DNA of 64,000 bases from Loripinus fragilis (GCA_964019695.1 OZ026520.1:27996120-28060119), one strand, 5' to 3'; counted from the stretch's first letter, positions 33,107-44,600 are shown. Notes: a model not told the origin generated them from the sequence alone. Made by a program: numbers and translations.

Positions 33107-33393
33107 GCAATGTGAATATAATGGCGTTTCGCTGGTGGGTCGACAGTTGTCAGAGAGTGTTTGCTGGCTAGGCAGTTTGTGGCTAGCATGAGAGCTTACA
33201 TGCTCGTCTACGGTACACACTATACTCTTAAATCAAAAGGATTTGTTCATGGCCTTGATATAGTGACCGACTAGGCACTTCGTAGACAGCATGCGAGCTC
33301 ATTTTCTCGACTACGGTACACACCATAATCTTAATTCCAAAGGATTTTTCAATGACCTGATAAGGTTTCTATTTAATAAATACCTATTGATTT

Positions 33394-33614
33394 GAGCCGC
33401 GACATGAGATTTCCAGCACTGTGGTAAATATGACCAGCAAAGGCAAACGCGCAGTCTGATCAGAGCCTTTGCTGGTCGCTTGAATATTCTATGATGGTTA
33501 AGCTACTGACTGAACATCTTTTGGAATTTCTAAGCTTAAAAGGAAGCTACACAGGCTAGCCTGAGTCTACACTTGTCAAGATGGCACATTGTTGGAAGTT
33601 ACATGTCTCGGCTC
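33394..33614. mobile_element. GAGCCGCGACATGAG MITE, copy 1 (ATTT duplication)
   Basis: GAGCCGCGACATGAGATTTC and ACATGTCTCGGCTC are imperfect inverted ends, flanked on both sides by ATTT. Inside is a GACCAGCAAAGGC / GCCTTTGCTGGTC fold-back. Relatives are at 49.4, 55.4 and 59.5 kb. Confidence 0.8.
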
Positions 33615-33972
33615 ATTTCATGTAATTCTTTTTTCTGTGTCAGACAAATCTTTTAACCACTTGTGTCAGACAAGACTATCCTAAATGAGCCGCTGTTTGC
33701 CCATTCTAGTAAACAGCGGCTCATTTCTTTACAGTTCAAATAGATTAAACATTTGTAATTAAATACCTTTTGAGCACACCGCGAACACTTAGATCAGACT
33801 GGACAGAGTGATTGGTTGTTTTTATTCCTGGCTACATAGACCATTGGTGCTGTGACCTAAATGTGCTGCACCTTCTATATATGTACACCATCCAAATAAA
33901 ATGCATACTTTTTCACGTGGGTGAAGTTATGGGCTAGTTTATGGGGCGTTCGTACTTATCGCCATAGTGTGT

Positions 33973-34037
33973 AAGCAGCGAAGGCTCAGACAATCCTGTT
34001 TATCCGCTCCTTCTAGTCAGAGTCTTCACTGCTCGCA
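33973..34037. repeat. Hairpin GCAGCGAAGGCTCAGAC, second copy
   Basis: AGCAGCGAAGGCTCAGAC pairs imperfectly with GTCAGAGTCTTCACTGCTCG. Confidence 0.55.
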
Positions 34038-34305
34038 CACATAAAGCAGGGATGCAGTTGAAGGCCAAGATCACAAATGCAGGCCGCTGGACTCACTAAA
34101 CATGAACATGTGTACATGTAAGTTTAAAGAAAGATTTTATGCATAATTACCAAAATCTCACCTTGCTCATAAACCTGGCTCATTTGTTAATCCATTTATG
34201 CCGAATGCTTTTTCCCATTCTTATCAGTACGACGAGTCCATTTCCAATTTTAGGGTTGTGTTTTTTTTTTTCATTTTCATTCAAATTTTAAAAGAAACTT
34301 CTGTA

Positions 34306-34374
34306 AGCAAACAGTGAAGAACCTGATCAGACGCCGCGTTTTGCGGCGTCTGATCTGGTTTTGTACTGTTTGCT
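34306..34374. repeat. Hairpin CTGATCAGACGCCGC
   Basis: GCAAACAGTGAAGAACC and TGATCAGACGCCGC fold back on GCGGCGTCTGATC and the GTACTGTTTGC segment. The unit probably belongs to a TTAATCCATTTATGCC-type MITE that starts near 34196. Confidence 0.65.
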
Positions 34375-34479
34375 GATGTCCAACAAAAAGGACGCTAGGC
34401 TCATTTGTTAAGATGCTCATAATTATAGATTAATGCCAGAAGGAATGTGTGAAAGCAAATAGGTAATTTCATGCAGATT

Positions 34480-35400
34480 GATGCATGAAGAGCTATGAGC
34501 ATTTTCACTTTCTGACCACGGAGGGAAGGACCGACGGACGCCGGGACTCACACAACACATGTGGGCCATGAACGAAGGTTTAGACCTTAAAACATGCTAT
34601 ACAGGCATGGTTGAGAGGTTTGGCAAGTATAAACTTGAAAAAATCTGCATGGGTTAGGGTTGCACAATTAATTGTGGTGGAGGCGGGGGAAAATGTGGGG
34701 GCCGCGGCAAAACTCGATCATAATGTGCCATGTGATTCAAGAGTTATGACCATTTTCACTAAATGACCTCGACCGGCCGGAGTAATGCACTGCGAAGTGT
34801 CTAGAATAAATTGTGGGGGAGGTGGGGGCGGAAGTCAATTTTTTAGCAGAGCTCCACGAAAAGACCTCGACAGGCCGAAATGATGCTCGGCGAAGCCTCA
34901 TCACCGTTTTGCATACCAGTGGCTGGACAATGTTAAGATAAATAGGTATGCTGCGTTTGATCCATACAATATTTATGAGCATTTTCACCAGCCGGACTGC
35001 TGCTTAGCAAAGCCTCGTCCATTAAAAAGGCTGATACGCATACCAGTGGTTAGACAATGTTGACATGCATTGTGAGACTAAGGTCTTTTAGTGAAAATGC
35101 TCATAACTCTTGAACCACATGGTATATTTCGATCAAATTTTGCATACACATACATTTCAACATTGTCTAGAGACTGGTATGCAAAACGGTGATGAGGTTT
35201 TGCCAAGCATCATTCAAGCGGGTTGTACATGTGGTCATTTAGTGAAAATGCATCACTCTTGAACCACATGGTATATTTTGATCTAATTGTGCTTACTTAT
35301 ACATTTTAACATTGTCTGGCCACATGTATGCAACATTGGGACAAAGCTTTGCCGAAAAAAATGTACGACGCCCCACCTCCCCAGCAATTAATTCTGGCAC
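34480..35400. repeat. Complex inverted and tandem repeat (GAGCATTTTCACT family)
   Basis: Words such as GAGCATTTTCAC and AGTGAAAATGCTCATAACTC alternate. The segment TGATGCTCGGCGAAGCCTCA…CACCGTTTTGCATACCAGT (34881) returns inverted at 35176. The structure is a mixture of monomers and a broad palindrome centred near 35040. It is probably another tandem-array non-autonomous element. Confidence 0.55.
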
Positions 35401-35678
35401 TTACTACATTTCAGAATATATACCAGTGAGAAAATATTAAAAAATATATGGCGATATTTACAACAGAGATTTCCATGCCATCGATGTCTTGAATAGCCGA
35501 TGGAATTTAAGCAATTCAGTTGTTGTTGTTTTTCTAAAAGACAGAACTTGTAATCAACTTCAACGGTTGACGGATAACTCATCACGCATTCAGCTTTAAA
35601 TACTTAAACGAAACCATGAAAACATTCAAAGGTATCAACGAAATAGCATCATAGGAATAAAACACATATTTTAGAAGA

Positions 35679-35881
35679 AGGGAGCGCAGTGGCTCAGTGG
35701 TAGAGTGCTTGACTCGAGACCGAAGGGCCGCGGGTTCGAGCCTCACCGGCGTCACTGCGTTGTGTCCTTGAGCAAGAACATTAATCCTAGCTTAGTACTG
35801 GTTCAACCCAGGAAGACCCGTCCCTTTATAACTGAAAGATTGTTGATGGGACGTAAAGAATCAAATCAAACAAACAAACAA
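35679..35881 (+). mobile_element. tRNA-derived SINE, copy 3, with 15-bp target duplication
   Basis: GGGAGCGCAGTGGCTCAGTG head, GGGTTCGAGCC B box, body, and an AAACAAACAAAC tail. The flanks ACATATTTTAGAAGA (35664-35678 and 35882-35896) are identical, a textbook LINE-type target duplication. A 68-residue frame here is the SINE itself. Confidence 0.92.
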
Positions 35882-36179
35882 ACATATTTTAGAAGAGATT
35901 ATAGACTGTAAAGTCTCTCAAATATTGCATGAAAGATATCTCATACCAATCTCGGGCGAATGTTCAATCACCAATGATGCTTCTCACAAACTGATTTAAA
36001 CTTAAAAATGTTGTTTCTAAATAATACGTTCACCAAGGGTTGTGCACATTACGTTCAGTTGATTAAAGCTTAATGTCACACAATATGTATTTTTTTTTGT
36101 ATTAGAGTTAACAGGAAATTAATTTTGTCGAATTATGGTCTATAAGTACCAAACTCTTATGTGCTGATCCTTTAGTGTA

Positions 36180-36368
36180 TACAGTAAAACCTTTGTAAAA
36201 CGGTCACTCTCAAAAATATGGTTTTCAAGACCAATTATCGCGTAATGCAGGTCAAAAGTATTGCAGAAGCATTCTGCAATACTTTCGACCTTCATTAAGC
36301 TACCAATTGTTTTTAAGATCTTCATTTTGTCTATTTTTAGTGGCCGTTTACACAGATTTTACTGTATA
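36180..36368. mobile_element. ACAGTAAA-type MITE, copy 2
   Basis: TACAGTAAAACCTTTGTAAA and ACACAGATTTTACTGTA are the inverted ends. Inside are AGTATTGCAGAAGC / GCATTCTGCAATACT. It is the shortest of the three copies. Confidence 0.75.
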
Positions 36369-36397
36369 AACTAGAATGGCATGAACTGTATTAACCC

Positions 36398-37180
36398 TTA
36401 GAGTGCCAATCACAATTGCAACAGAGACACAATTTGTGAGATCGTTCTTGCTTTTTGGTAAAATACGGCTCGACATTGCATGTGAATCATCTGCCAGCAG
36501 CTTTTGGCGCTAGCAAACATGCCGATGACTGTTGTAAGTCACTTGATTTGTAAGAGCCGAACGTAACGTGTGCAGCACATAAATACAGTTTTAAGCGATC
36601 ATGTTTCCGGAAGATTTTTATGTATGATATTTAAATCAACATCAGCAAATATTTTAATTTCCTCGATCATCTTTGTACTTTTATCTAAGTAGGCTACTGA
36701 CATTCGCCTCATTAACCCTTGCCCCCATATCACCCTTGTCCGTAATATGTTTTTACCGCAAAGGAGGAAGATATTTCTTTTTATAATATGCTGAGGCAAC
36801 TTATCGCCATATTCATTTTGTCATGTATGCTTCATCTTCTCAAGCGCGAAGGTTTCGCCGGTATTTATATTTTACGTCACGTAACCCTTGGTAGGACACA
36901 ATGTCTAAGCGTGTGTGCGCAATGCTCAAGTTTTGTTGTGTACCTTCATCTATCTACCTGCCAATCTTTGCATGTGATGCCGCGTACTGCGGCGTCTGAT
37001 CTGGGTCTCCACTGTTTGCCAATGTCCCGCAAAAAGGACGCTATGCTTATATGGGTTAAGACAGCGTACTAAACCCATTGTGGTCCAGAAACCCCTAAAC
37101 AGGTACCTTGGCAAACATGAAAGACCCAGATGAAATGCCGCATAATGTGGCATTTCACCAGGGTCAGCACTGTTTGGGAA
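36398..37180. other. Region of partial TTAACCCTT MITEs and a GACCCAGATGAAATGCC hairpin
   Basis: TTAACCCTTAGAGTGCCAAT at 36400 and TTAACCCTTGCCCCC at 36715 look like left ends of TTAA-type elements. A hairpin at 37109-37177 pairs CCCAGATGAAATGCCGCA with TGTGGCATTTCACCAGGG. No gene is supported. Confidence 0.4.
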
Positions 37181-37605
37181 GACAAAAATGATCTTCAGAG
37201 GAAGAAATATATTTTTTCTAAAATTTTAACCTGTGACCCCTCAATATATTTAATGGACCATCCTGGTTTAACTGTATCAAACTTTATGGGAAATTCCATT
37301 GGTTATCAAAAGGTTAAAATGAATTTGTTTGCAATTTTCCCCATCAAACCAAGTTTAGACTGGCATCAGTCCACTAAATGTATATAATTGCATTTATAAT
37401 TATACTTAACTATGAAAAAAATCATTATATAAAAATTTTATTCTCTCTGATAGTCAAACTTAGTCATGTCCAAGCCAAGAACTACTCCAAATAAAGTTAT
37501 AAATTGATATTTCAGAGCGATTATCATCGATCAGTTTTACTAACAAAAATGACATTAGAGACTGAGGCCAGTCTAGACCAAGTTACATTTTGTTTTATTT
37601 TACAG

Positions 37606-37726
37606 AGATGTCTTGTGACGATGGTTTATCACTACCAGTGATCATAGTGTTGACGGGTCTCTGTTGTTTTCTCTTGGGAGCAGCGGTGGCAACACTCCTT
37701 TTACTCTGGTTTCACAGTCTATATAG
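37606..37726 (+). CDS. Single-pass membrane protein, transmembrane exon
   Basis: An acceptor TTTTATTTTACAG and a donor ATATAG|GTAAAT frame an exon encoding (x)MSCDDGLSLPVIIVLTGLCC followed by FLLGAAVATLLLLWFHSLY. About 25 hydrophobic residues form one transmembrane helix, and the exon leaves in phase 2. The entry phase is 1 if the exon starts at 37606, as is usual for exons that follow extracellular modules. The ATG at 37608 could instead be the start codon of a protein with a very short outside. The next exons, 49737-49860 and 53706-54212, join in frame and give a cytoplasmic tail. No extracellular domain exon was identified upstream. A MITE begins about 46 bases after the donor. I do not recognise the family. 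Confidence 0.65.
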
Positions 37727-37772
37727 GTAAATGAGAATGTGTATGAGATTTTGGTACTTATCGCATGTATAC

Positions 37773-38066
37773 CATGCGCGGATCCAGAGGAGGGATAGGG
37801 GGTCCGGACCCCCTTGAAAATCACAAAATATAGGGGTTCTTATCAATACTGATCCCGATCCCCTAAAAATCACAAAGCTACCAAGTCAGCATTCAACGTA
37901 GGGCCATCATCGGCATGCCAGCGAAACGCCATTAAAATGGCGTTTCGCTGGCAGGCCGATGATGACCTTCTTATAGTGGTATTTGGATCCTTCCTCCCTC
38001 ATCAAAATAAAAAAAAAATGATTAAAGTTGGACTCCCTCTGAACAAACTTTCTGTATCCGCGCATG
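37773..38066. mobile_element. CATGCGCGGATCCAG MITE, copy B
   Basis: Begins CATGCGCGGATCCAGAGG, ends TCTGTATCCGCGCATG, and contains the central palindrome GCGAAACGCCATTAAAATGG. It lies just inside the intron after the transmembrane exon. Confidence 0.85.
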
Positions 38067-38070
38067 TTTA

Positions 38071-38140
38071 CGCGAGCAACGAAGGCTCAGGCGAGCCTAC
38101 GCATACACACAGTCTCGCCATAGCCTTCCTGGTTCTCATA
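38071..38140. repeat. Hairpin GCGAGCAACGAAGGCTC, third copy
   Basis: CGAGCAACGAAGGCTCAGGC pairs poorly with the later CATAGCCTTCCTGG segment. It resembles the hairpins at 25.3 and 34.0 kb. Confidence 0.4.
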
Positions 38141-38141
38141 T

Positions 38142-38356
38142 TTAACCCTTAAAGCGCCAATCACGACTGCAGCAGACGATAAATTTTGCGACATTTTTAC
38201 CAATTTTCGACAAAAATATTGTATGATATTACATGAGAATCGTCTGCCAGCAGACGATTCTCATGAAATATCATGCCTTATTGGTTATTTTTGAAAAAGC
38301 AGCAAAATTTGAAATTGTCGTCTGCTGCAAATTATAGGTGGCGCTTTAAGGGTTAA
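38142..38356. mobile_element. TTAA-flanked MITE, intact copy
   Basis: TTAACCCTTAAAGCGCC and GGCGCTTTAAGGGTTAA are perfect inverted ends with TTAA duplicated at both edges. The centre is a perfect fold-back GAGAATCGTCTGC CAGCAGACGATTCTC. It is the reference copy for the element beside MANBAL exon 2. Confidence 0.88.
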
Positions 38357-38539
38357 ACTAGAGACATAGATAAAGGATAAGGCTCAGTTTAAGACCTGTA
38401 ACCCCACTAGATAGCCGCGCACGTTAAAAGAGTGACTGATTGTCGGGACATATTGTTTTTAATGCGGAAAGCGTCAAGCTTTCTTCACATGAACTAGTTT
38501 GAGGATTGTAACCAAATGGATGTTTTGTGTTTGTTCCTT

Positions 38540-38780
38540 TAATTTGTCGTGCAGTATTTAGTGTTCTTTCTAGTTTTGCAATCATCTCGCTGGGGAAGAG
38601 AGAACTAGTTTACTTTAATTGTCTTCTTTGTGTCTTCTGTTTATGTTCTGTGACTCTTCCTCTCGGTGCCGTGGGTTAGTCTGCAGTGTGTGATTGTGGC
38701 ATTTCCAGCTGGTCATTCTCGCTTACTTTTTGCATGGTAGTAGCATTGGGACATTTTAAAGACTTAATTAGGTTTTTGGT
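38540..38780. repeat. Dispersed repeat (GCAATCATC…GAGGAAGAGAG family), copy 1
   Basis: TTAGTGTTCTTTCTAGTTTT, TCTGTGACTCTTCC and GTCTGCAGTGTGTGATTGTG recur at about 50.6 kb and 57.3 kb. Some copies also carry an upstream part with CGAAGATTTGG. The 57 kb copy is an insertion inside a LINE. Confidence 0.55.
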
Positions 38781-39096
38781 GACCTGCCCTGATTTTGGTA
38801 GGCGGATGGAAACTTAATGCATGAATTTATTCAATGGAAATTACATTGGGGTATGGCGAAGATCTGAGCCTGGCATTGGAATGACGCTTTATTGTGTACA
38901 AGATAGTGGGTGGATTGAAACCTAACTTGCAAGGATAATATTATACCATTGGGGGATTAGATTTGGTTACCTTGCTCTAATTTTCAAGGTCACAGCTGAG
39001 CTAACTTTGTCAAAATTGTGGGATACAAGTTTCATCTTGGGAATAGTGGATACCGTAGTTCTTTAAATATGTCTTGAAAGTCTAAGCTAACAGGCT

Positions 39097-39274
39097 CATA
39101 CCGGATAGGCGGCAATCGAAAACGTGAATACTATCGCCGAACGTGGATAAAAAACGTTAGAAACAGAGCTTTCGATTGCCAAGTTCGCCCGATTGAAAAA
39201 ACTGTTTCTAGCGATTTTTGATCCGCGTTAGTCGATTGTTAAGAGCGTTTTCGATTGCCTCCTACCCGGTGTGG
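39097..39274. mobile_element. GGCAATCGAAAACG MITE, copy 1
   Basis: ACCGGATAGGCGGCAATCG at the left and CGATTGCCTCCTACCCGGT at the right are inverted ends, and the rest folds back as well. The second copy is at 56255-56460. Confidence 0.75.
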
Positions 39275-39409
39275 ACTGTTTTGTCTGGAGAATACTGTTG
39301 GTCACAACCCTTTTAGGATCCCTGGAGAATACTGTTGGTCACAGTCCTTTTAGGTTTCTTTTAGATACAAATGTACTGCATTTCATCTGGACAATAGTCG
39401 CCGTCACAG

Positions 39410-39535
39410 TTCCTTTTCTCATCTTCGCAAGCTAAGGGTACTAAGTCCACTTCGAAGTGGAGTTAGTACCATTGGCTTGCGTGCGTAAAGAACGAAGTGG
39501 CCTTTGTACCCTTGGCTTGCGAAGACGTTCACTTT
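39410..39535. repeat. Fold-back CTTCGCAAGCTAAGGGTAC
   Basis: TCTTCGCAAGC with GGGTAC at the left pairs with GTACCCTTGGCTTGCGAAGA at the right. An inner CCACTTCGAAGTGG palindrome sits near 39450. Confidence 0.6.
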
Positions 39536-39571
39536 CTGTGAGAATGACTATCAAATCATATCAATAAATGT

Positions 39572-39781
39572 GTTGTTTTTTTTAAATTTATTTGCTTATT
39601 TACGTCCCATCAACAATCTTTCAGTTAAACAGGGATGGTCTTCCTGGGTTGAACCAGTACTAAGCTAGGATAAATGTGTCTTGCTCAAGGACCACAACGC
39701 AGTGACGCCGATGAGGCTAGAACCAGCGGCCTCTCGGTCTCGAGTCAAGCACTCTACCACTGAGCCACTGCGCTCCAACAG
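39572..39781 (-). mobile_element. tRNA-derived SINE, copy 4, with 10-bp target duplication
   Basis: Minus-strand copy: GGAGCGCAGTGGCTCAGTGG head at the right and the tail at the left. CAATAAATGT at 39562-39571 and 39782-39791 is the target duplication. Confidence 0.88.
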
Positions 39782-39839
39782 CAATAAATGTTAATAAACT
39801 TTTATTCCTTACTAGAAACGGGCCCGCGCAAGCACGGGT

Positions 39840-40150
39840 TATGATGAAAAGTGTTCTGAGCTCGGCTGAGCATGGAAGATGTCCTCATAAATATTAAAAT
39901 TGAGAACAATTGTTAGCATTTCAATATCTAAGAGTAGGATAAATATTAACGAAATTCTGATATGAATCAAGGGCCATAACTCTGTTATAAAGTATATTAT
40001 CTATTTCTATCAACCTTAGTTAAACTAAAAAATAAGGCGGTAACGACCCAAGGGTGAACCTTGATCGAAACAACGCATGTAGCATAACGCACTACTATAG
40101 TGTTAATCGAAGTGACTGTACCGTACGACAACCAACGTATATGTATGCCA
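39840..40150. other. Fragment related to the 6.7 kb MITE, then non-coding
   Basis: CTGAGCATGGAAGATG, a CATAAATATTAAAATTGAG fold-back and GAGTAGGATAAATATTAACG match the interior of the element at 6675-7078. Nothing further is recognised. Confidence 0.4.
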
Positions 40151-40496
40151 ATGAAAACTGTAAGTTGTCATATCAACTTTAGTCCTTTTCCAATGCTTAT
40201 TCATTCCCCTGAGATGACCAGATATTGAGGGGATGCAGACCTTGGGCCATATTTTAATGTCTTACTCATGCTTGTGCTGGCTAGATACTATAAGTGAAAT
40301 ATGGAATGAGCTTCACAGCTTAAGAGAGACCCACAGATGCCTGTACACACCATAAGCTCATCTATGAGCCTTCGGCTAAGATGAACTAAAAAGTATACAA
40401 AATTTTGTGACTGCAGGAAAATAGGCCAAAGTTTTCTATTCTGTCTGTATAGATTAGTATAATTGATAAAATGAATACAGCAAATTCATTCTGTAT

Positions 40497-40572
40497 GAAA
40501 GAAAGACCAGGAATCGAACCAATGGCCACTTGGTTGATAGTAACACTCTACTGATTGAGTTAAGCAGCCCAT
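40497..40572 (-). other. tRNA-like sequence (decayed tRNA gene or SINE head)
   Basis: On the minus strand it reads GGGCTGCTTAACTCAATCAG, TAGAGTG, a TATCAAC loop, and B box GGTTCGATTCC. The acceptor stem ends do not pair, so it is not a functional tRNA. It may be the head of another SINE. Confidence 0.45.
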
Positions 40573-40754
40573 CAGTTAGAGTGGTGTATATGGTTAAAGC
40601 ATTAATGAATGTGGCATTAAGTCCAAAGTTTTGAATAATGTCTACTGTAATATTCCAAAATTTTATGACTCACTAAACATTGCTGTAAATATGCCAAAAA
40701 TTGCACCAAAAGGGTTTTTATAGAATAATACCAAATAAAGATATTGACAGAACT

Positions 40755-40823
40755 GCAAACAGTGAAGACCCTGATTAGACTGCTTCTCTAGGGACAGTCT
40801 GATGTGGGTCTGCACTGTTTGAC
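40755..40823. repeat. GACCCTGATTAGACTGC hairpin
   Basis: GCAAACAGTGAAGACCC with GATTAGACTG pairs with CAGTCTGATGTGGGTC and GCACTGTTTG. Confidence 0.65.
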
Positions 40824-40934
40824 CATACCTAATTGTCCAAAAAGTTGGGCATTAATTTCATGGCAATTTCTTATGGTAATTGTGTTATCTTTCACGACTA
40901 TTGATGAGGACAGTGATTATTACAATAATAAGAA

Positions 40935-42375
40935 ATGGGTACATACACTTTAAATTTATGTTTTCAACCAAACACATGGTGTTGATAATCTAAAGTACTG
41001 TCGCAATGAGACGGTTCTTTTGAGCACCCAAAATATAAAACCATGGTTGCAAATAGAGCTTACACGTTTACAAAATTTTGTTAAGGTTTAGACGAATTCC
41101 TAAAATCGAAATGATTCCGTTTACACGCACCTACACAGCATTTCTACACGTCGAATCACGGGTTCGTTGTAACTACCATGCAACAACAGACTTCTTTCTT
41201 CATAAGAAATGATACCTATGTAAAGCTTTTATATTTGAAACGCAAAAATGAAATCGGTATATACATCCGCTGTAACTACCAGACAACAACAGACTTCTTT
41301 CGCCATAATAAATGATACCACTGTATATTAAGCTTATATTTTTGAAATACAAAAAAGTATCAGACTCAAAAGTGCCGTATCAATGAGACGGTTCTTTTGG
41401 GCACCCAAAATATAAAACCATGGTTGCAATTATGGCTACCATGTTTACAAGTTTTGTAAACGTTCACACGGATTCCAGAAATCGAATAATACCACGGTAA
41501 AGCTTATATCTTTGAAACACAAAAAAATCGGTATATACACTTGAAATGTTTTCAACTATAACATATGTTGTAGGTACTAAAATGTACCGTCTCAATGAGA
41601 CAATTCTTTTGTGCACCATAAATATAAACCCATGGTTGCAAAAGGACTTCCATGTTTACAAATTTTTACACGAATTCCAGAAATCGAATGTTACCAATGT
41701 AAAGCTTATATCTTTGAAACGCAAAAAAGAAATCAGTATATACACTTTAAATGTTTTCAACCAATATATATCTTGTGAGTACTCAAAAGTGCCGTCTCAA
41801 TGAGACGGTTCTTTTGAGCACCCAAGATATAAAATCATGGTTGTAAATAGGGCTTTTACGATTTTGTAAACGTTTACACGAATTCCAGAAATCAAGTGGT
41901 GCCACTGTAAAGCTTATATCTTTAAAAACGCAAAAAAGAAATCGGTATATACGCTTTAAATGTTTTCAACTAAAACATATGTAGTACCATCTCAATGAGA
42001 CGGTTCTTTTGAGCATCCAAAATATAAAACCATGGTAGCAATTTTGCAAATGACCTGTGCATAAAAGCGGGGCATGGTTGCAAATGATTTGTGCATAAAA
42101 GCAAAAAATAGGTGTGGTTCGGTAAAACAGTCGAGTTTCCAGTGGTTTGGTGTGTTCAGGGCTACACGGCATTTCTACACGTCGAATCGCGGGTTCGCTG
42201 TAACTATCTTCTTTCATTATAATAGATTATATACCACTGTAAAGCTTTTATCTTTGAAACGCCAAAAATCGGTATGATACACATTAATTGTTTTCAACCA
42301 AAACATGGCCACATAAGTTGTGGGTGCTCGAAAACCGTCTCAAGAGACTTTTCATTTGAGCACCCAAAATATAAG
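40935..42375 (+). repeat. Tandem array of a hairpin MITE derivative, about 205-bp unit
   Basis: The hairpin AAAAGTGCCGTCTCAATGAG, with partner GACGGTTCTTTTGAGCACCC, recurs at about 40990, 41365, 41570, 41780, 41980 and 42325. Between hairpins lie the same words: AAAACCATGGTTGCAAAT, ACACGAATTCCAGAAATCGA, AAGCTTATATCTTTGAAACGC. The spacing is about 205 bp where regular. It is a satellite-like array whose unit contains the MITE core found singly elsewhere in the window. Confidence 0.85.
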
Positions 42376-42988
42376 GGGTCTGTAGCCTGTAGGTCAGCAC
42401 TTTTTTTCAAAATTCTGCTTTCAGGGCAGGTAAGTTTAATCTTATTTGCCTATAGGCTGTGAGGATTATTTACGTTTTGATTCGACAGGTACCCGTATGA
42501 TGATCAAAAATATATGGAACATCGGTAAGAAAAAGTCTGCAAGAGCCGGAAATAGACTAACAATAACACTTTAGGTGCCAACTAAGTATTGAAACCACAC
42601 ACCCTGGTTGTTTCACCCCTAAAAGTATGCATTTCCTGTTCCAAGCAAAACCTTCGTGCATTATTCATTTTCAGAAATTTGACAATCCAGAAAATGAGCG
42701 AAAGGCAGGGTATACATACATGTATATACTGATGATGTAGTTAATATTAAAATAAGTTGTTAAGGGTGAGGTAAACTTTTTTTGAGAAACATGGGGTAAT
42801 TAAATGCCATACTACTTTTGTCGCAAGAACTGAACTGCAGCAAAAAATACTTAAAGAATCTGATTGGAACCTTATTTGGCAGACTGTTGAGAAATGGTCT
42901 ATTTGAATAGACATGTTGCTGTAAATTTACCAAATTGGATCCAATTACCGAATCAAGCCTGAAAATGGTCAATTAGCTTGTTTATCTG

Positions 42989-42989
42989 T

Positions 42990-43047
<58 letters not shown>

Positions 43048-43060
43048 GGGGGGGGGGGAG
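42989..43060. repeat. Poly-T run followed by poly-G
   Basis: About 56 T then about 10 G. The length is probably approximate. Confidence 0.85.
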
Positions 43061-43279
43061 TGGGGGTGAGGGTTGGGCATGTTAGGTCAAGGCGCTCATT
43101 GGAACATGAATTTAAGCGCCTAGTGTAACTGATGCTACACACATTATCTAATTGCAAATTTTAAGACGTCTGCTGTGTCATCTGTTGATGACTTGAAATG
43201 CTGCTGTGGCAAGTAGTGTAGGCACAGATAAGACTGCCTTTTAGTCCACACTGTTTATCTGGAAGTATGGAACTCAACA

Positions 43280-43995
43280 CAGCAGACAACAACAGCCGGG
43301 TAATATATTCTATTGCATACAAAATAAATAAGTACCATTATTCATCTATATTCACCTTTCTAGTAAAAGAAACCACTCAGGCCAACAAAGAATATGACAT
43401 TTTCGGGCCATTTTGGGTCTGATTCGGTAAGTTTACAGACCCCCCCCCACACACACACACCATATCTAAATCCTTGTCAATACAAATGCTGTAGTAGACT
43501 TAGAGATAATGCTTATTTTGAAATAAAAGTAATGAGCTTTCGACAGACTTTGTTGTTCCTTTTTTGTCCCTTACTGTGGCGCAGGACGATAGTCCTAGCC
43601 TACGCATGTGAATGACATGGTCACTTGTCTGACCGCCACAATATAAGTTGGACGTATGCAACAACAACAGCCGGGAAATATATTATAATGCATACCAAAT
43701 AAATCAGAACCATTATATTCGTTCATTTCCACCTTTCTAGTAAAATAAACCACTCAGATCAACAAACACAAAAACATGGCTTGATTGGGTCCGATTCAGT
43801 AATTGGGCCAGATTCGGTAAGTTACGGACCCTCCAAATCTAAATCAATTTCAAAACTTTTTTTTCATAACATAGACTTAATGATAATGTTAATTTTGAAA
43901 TAAAACCAATGAACTTTTGACAGACTTTGTCATTCCTTTCTATGTCCCTTCCTGTGGTGCAGGATGATAGCCTATGCACGCCAATAATCACTTGG
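43280..43995. repeat. Two-copy tandem duplication, about 375-bp unit
   Basis: ACAACAACAGCCGGGTAATA (43285) recurs as ACAACAACAGCCGGGAAATA (43659). Further matches are CACCTTTCTAGTAAAA, GATTCGGTAAGTT and the GTGGCGCAGGACGATAG / GTGGTGCAGGATGATAG pair. Runs of C at about 43440 and 44006 are assembly-sensitive. Confidence 0.75.
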
Positions 43996-44373
43996 AATTC
44001 GTTAACCCCCCCCCCCCCCCCCCACCCCAAACAATATTTCCCCACCCACAGGCTCAGATTCAAGACCCCTCTCAAACACTTGAAAAGTCAAGTGATTGGC
44101 CAAGAAATCTGCTTAAATGTCTATACAAATGCATCTTTCGAGTGATGCACACTGGTGTCGTTGCAATTTGAACAGAAAAAATGTTATCGCCGCTTCTAAA
44201 ATGAGCACCACAACTTGAAAATTTTTGACAGAATCGATAGGGATATACCAGTAATGATCTTTGCTGAAACACTCTTGTTGTTTTCGTGGAAAATCAGCCA
44301 GCTGACAGCAGCCATCTTTGTTTTTTATCGGGTATTTATCTTCCAATGGGTGGAAATGCACAGAAATGTTATC

Positions 44374-44600
44374 GGGTATGAAAGCCATGACCGGTCCGGA
44401 TCTGCCGTGCCAGAAATCTATTTTTATATACAAAAAACATTATTACGTACCTTTTTATTTTGCAAATGAGAAAATATTTTATGCAGAGGATAAAGCAAAA
44501 ATGAATAGAGAATTGAACCTCTTTGTTCTGTGGGGAATTGGATTTCTGGCGCGGCAGATCGGACACGGCAGCACCATGCGGTCACGGCTTTCATAACCAT
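44374..44600. repeat. Inverted-repeat element (ATGAAAGCCATGACC)
   Basis: ATGAAAGCCATGACCG at the left pairs with CGGTCACGGCTTTCAT at the right. Next to them TGCCGTGCCAGAAATC pairs with GATTTCTGGCGCGGCA. Probably a MITE; the overlapping frames on both strands are palindrome effects. Confidence 0.6.
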
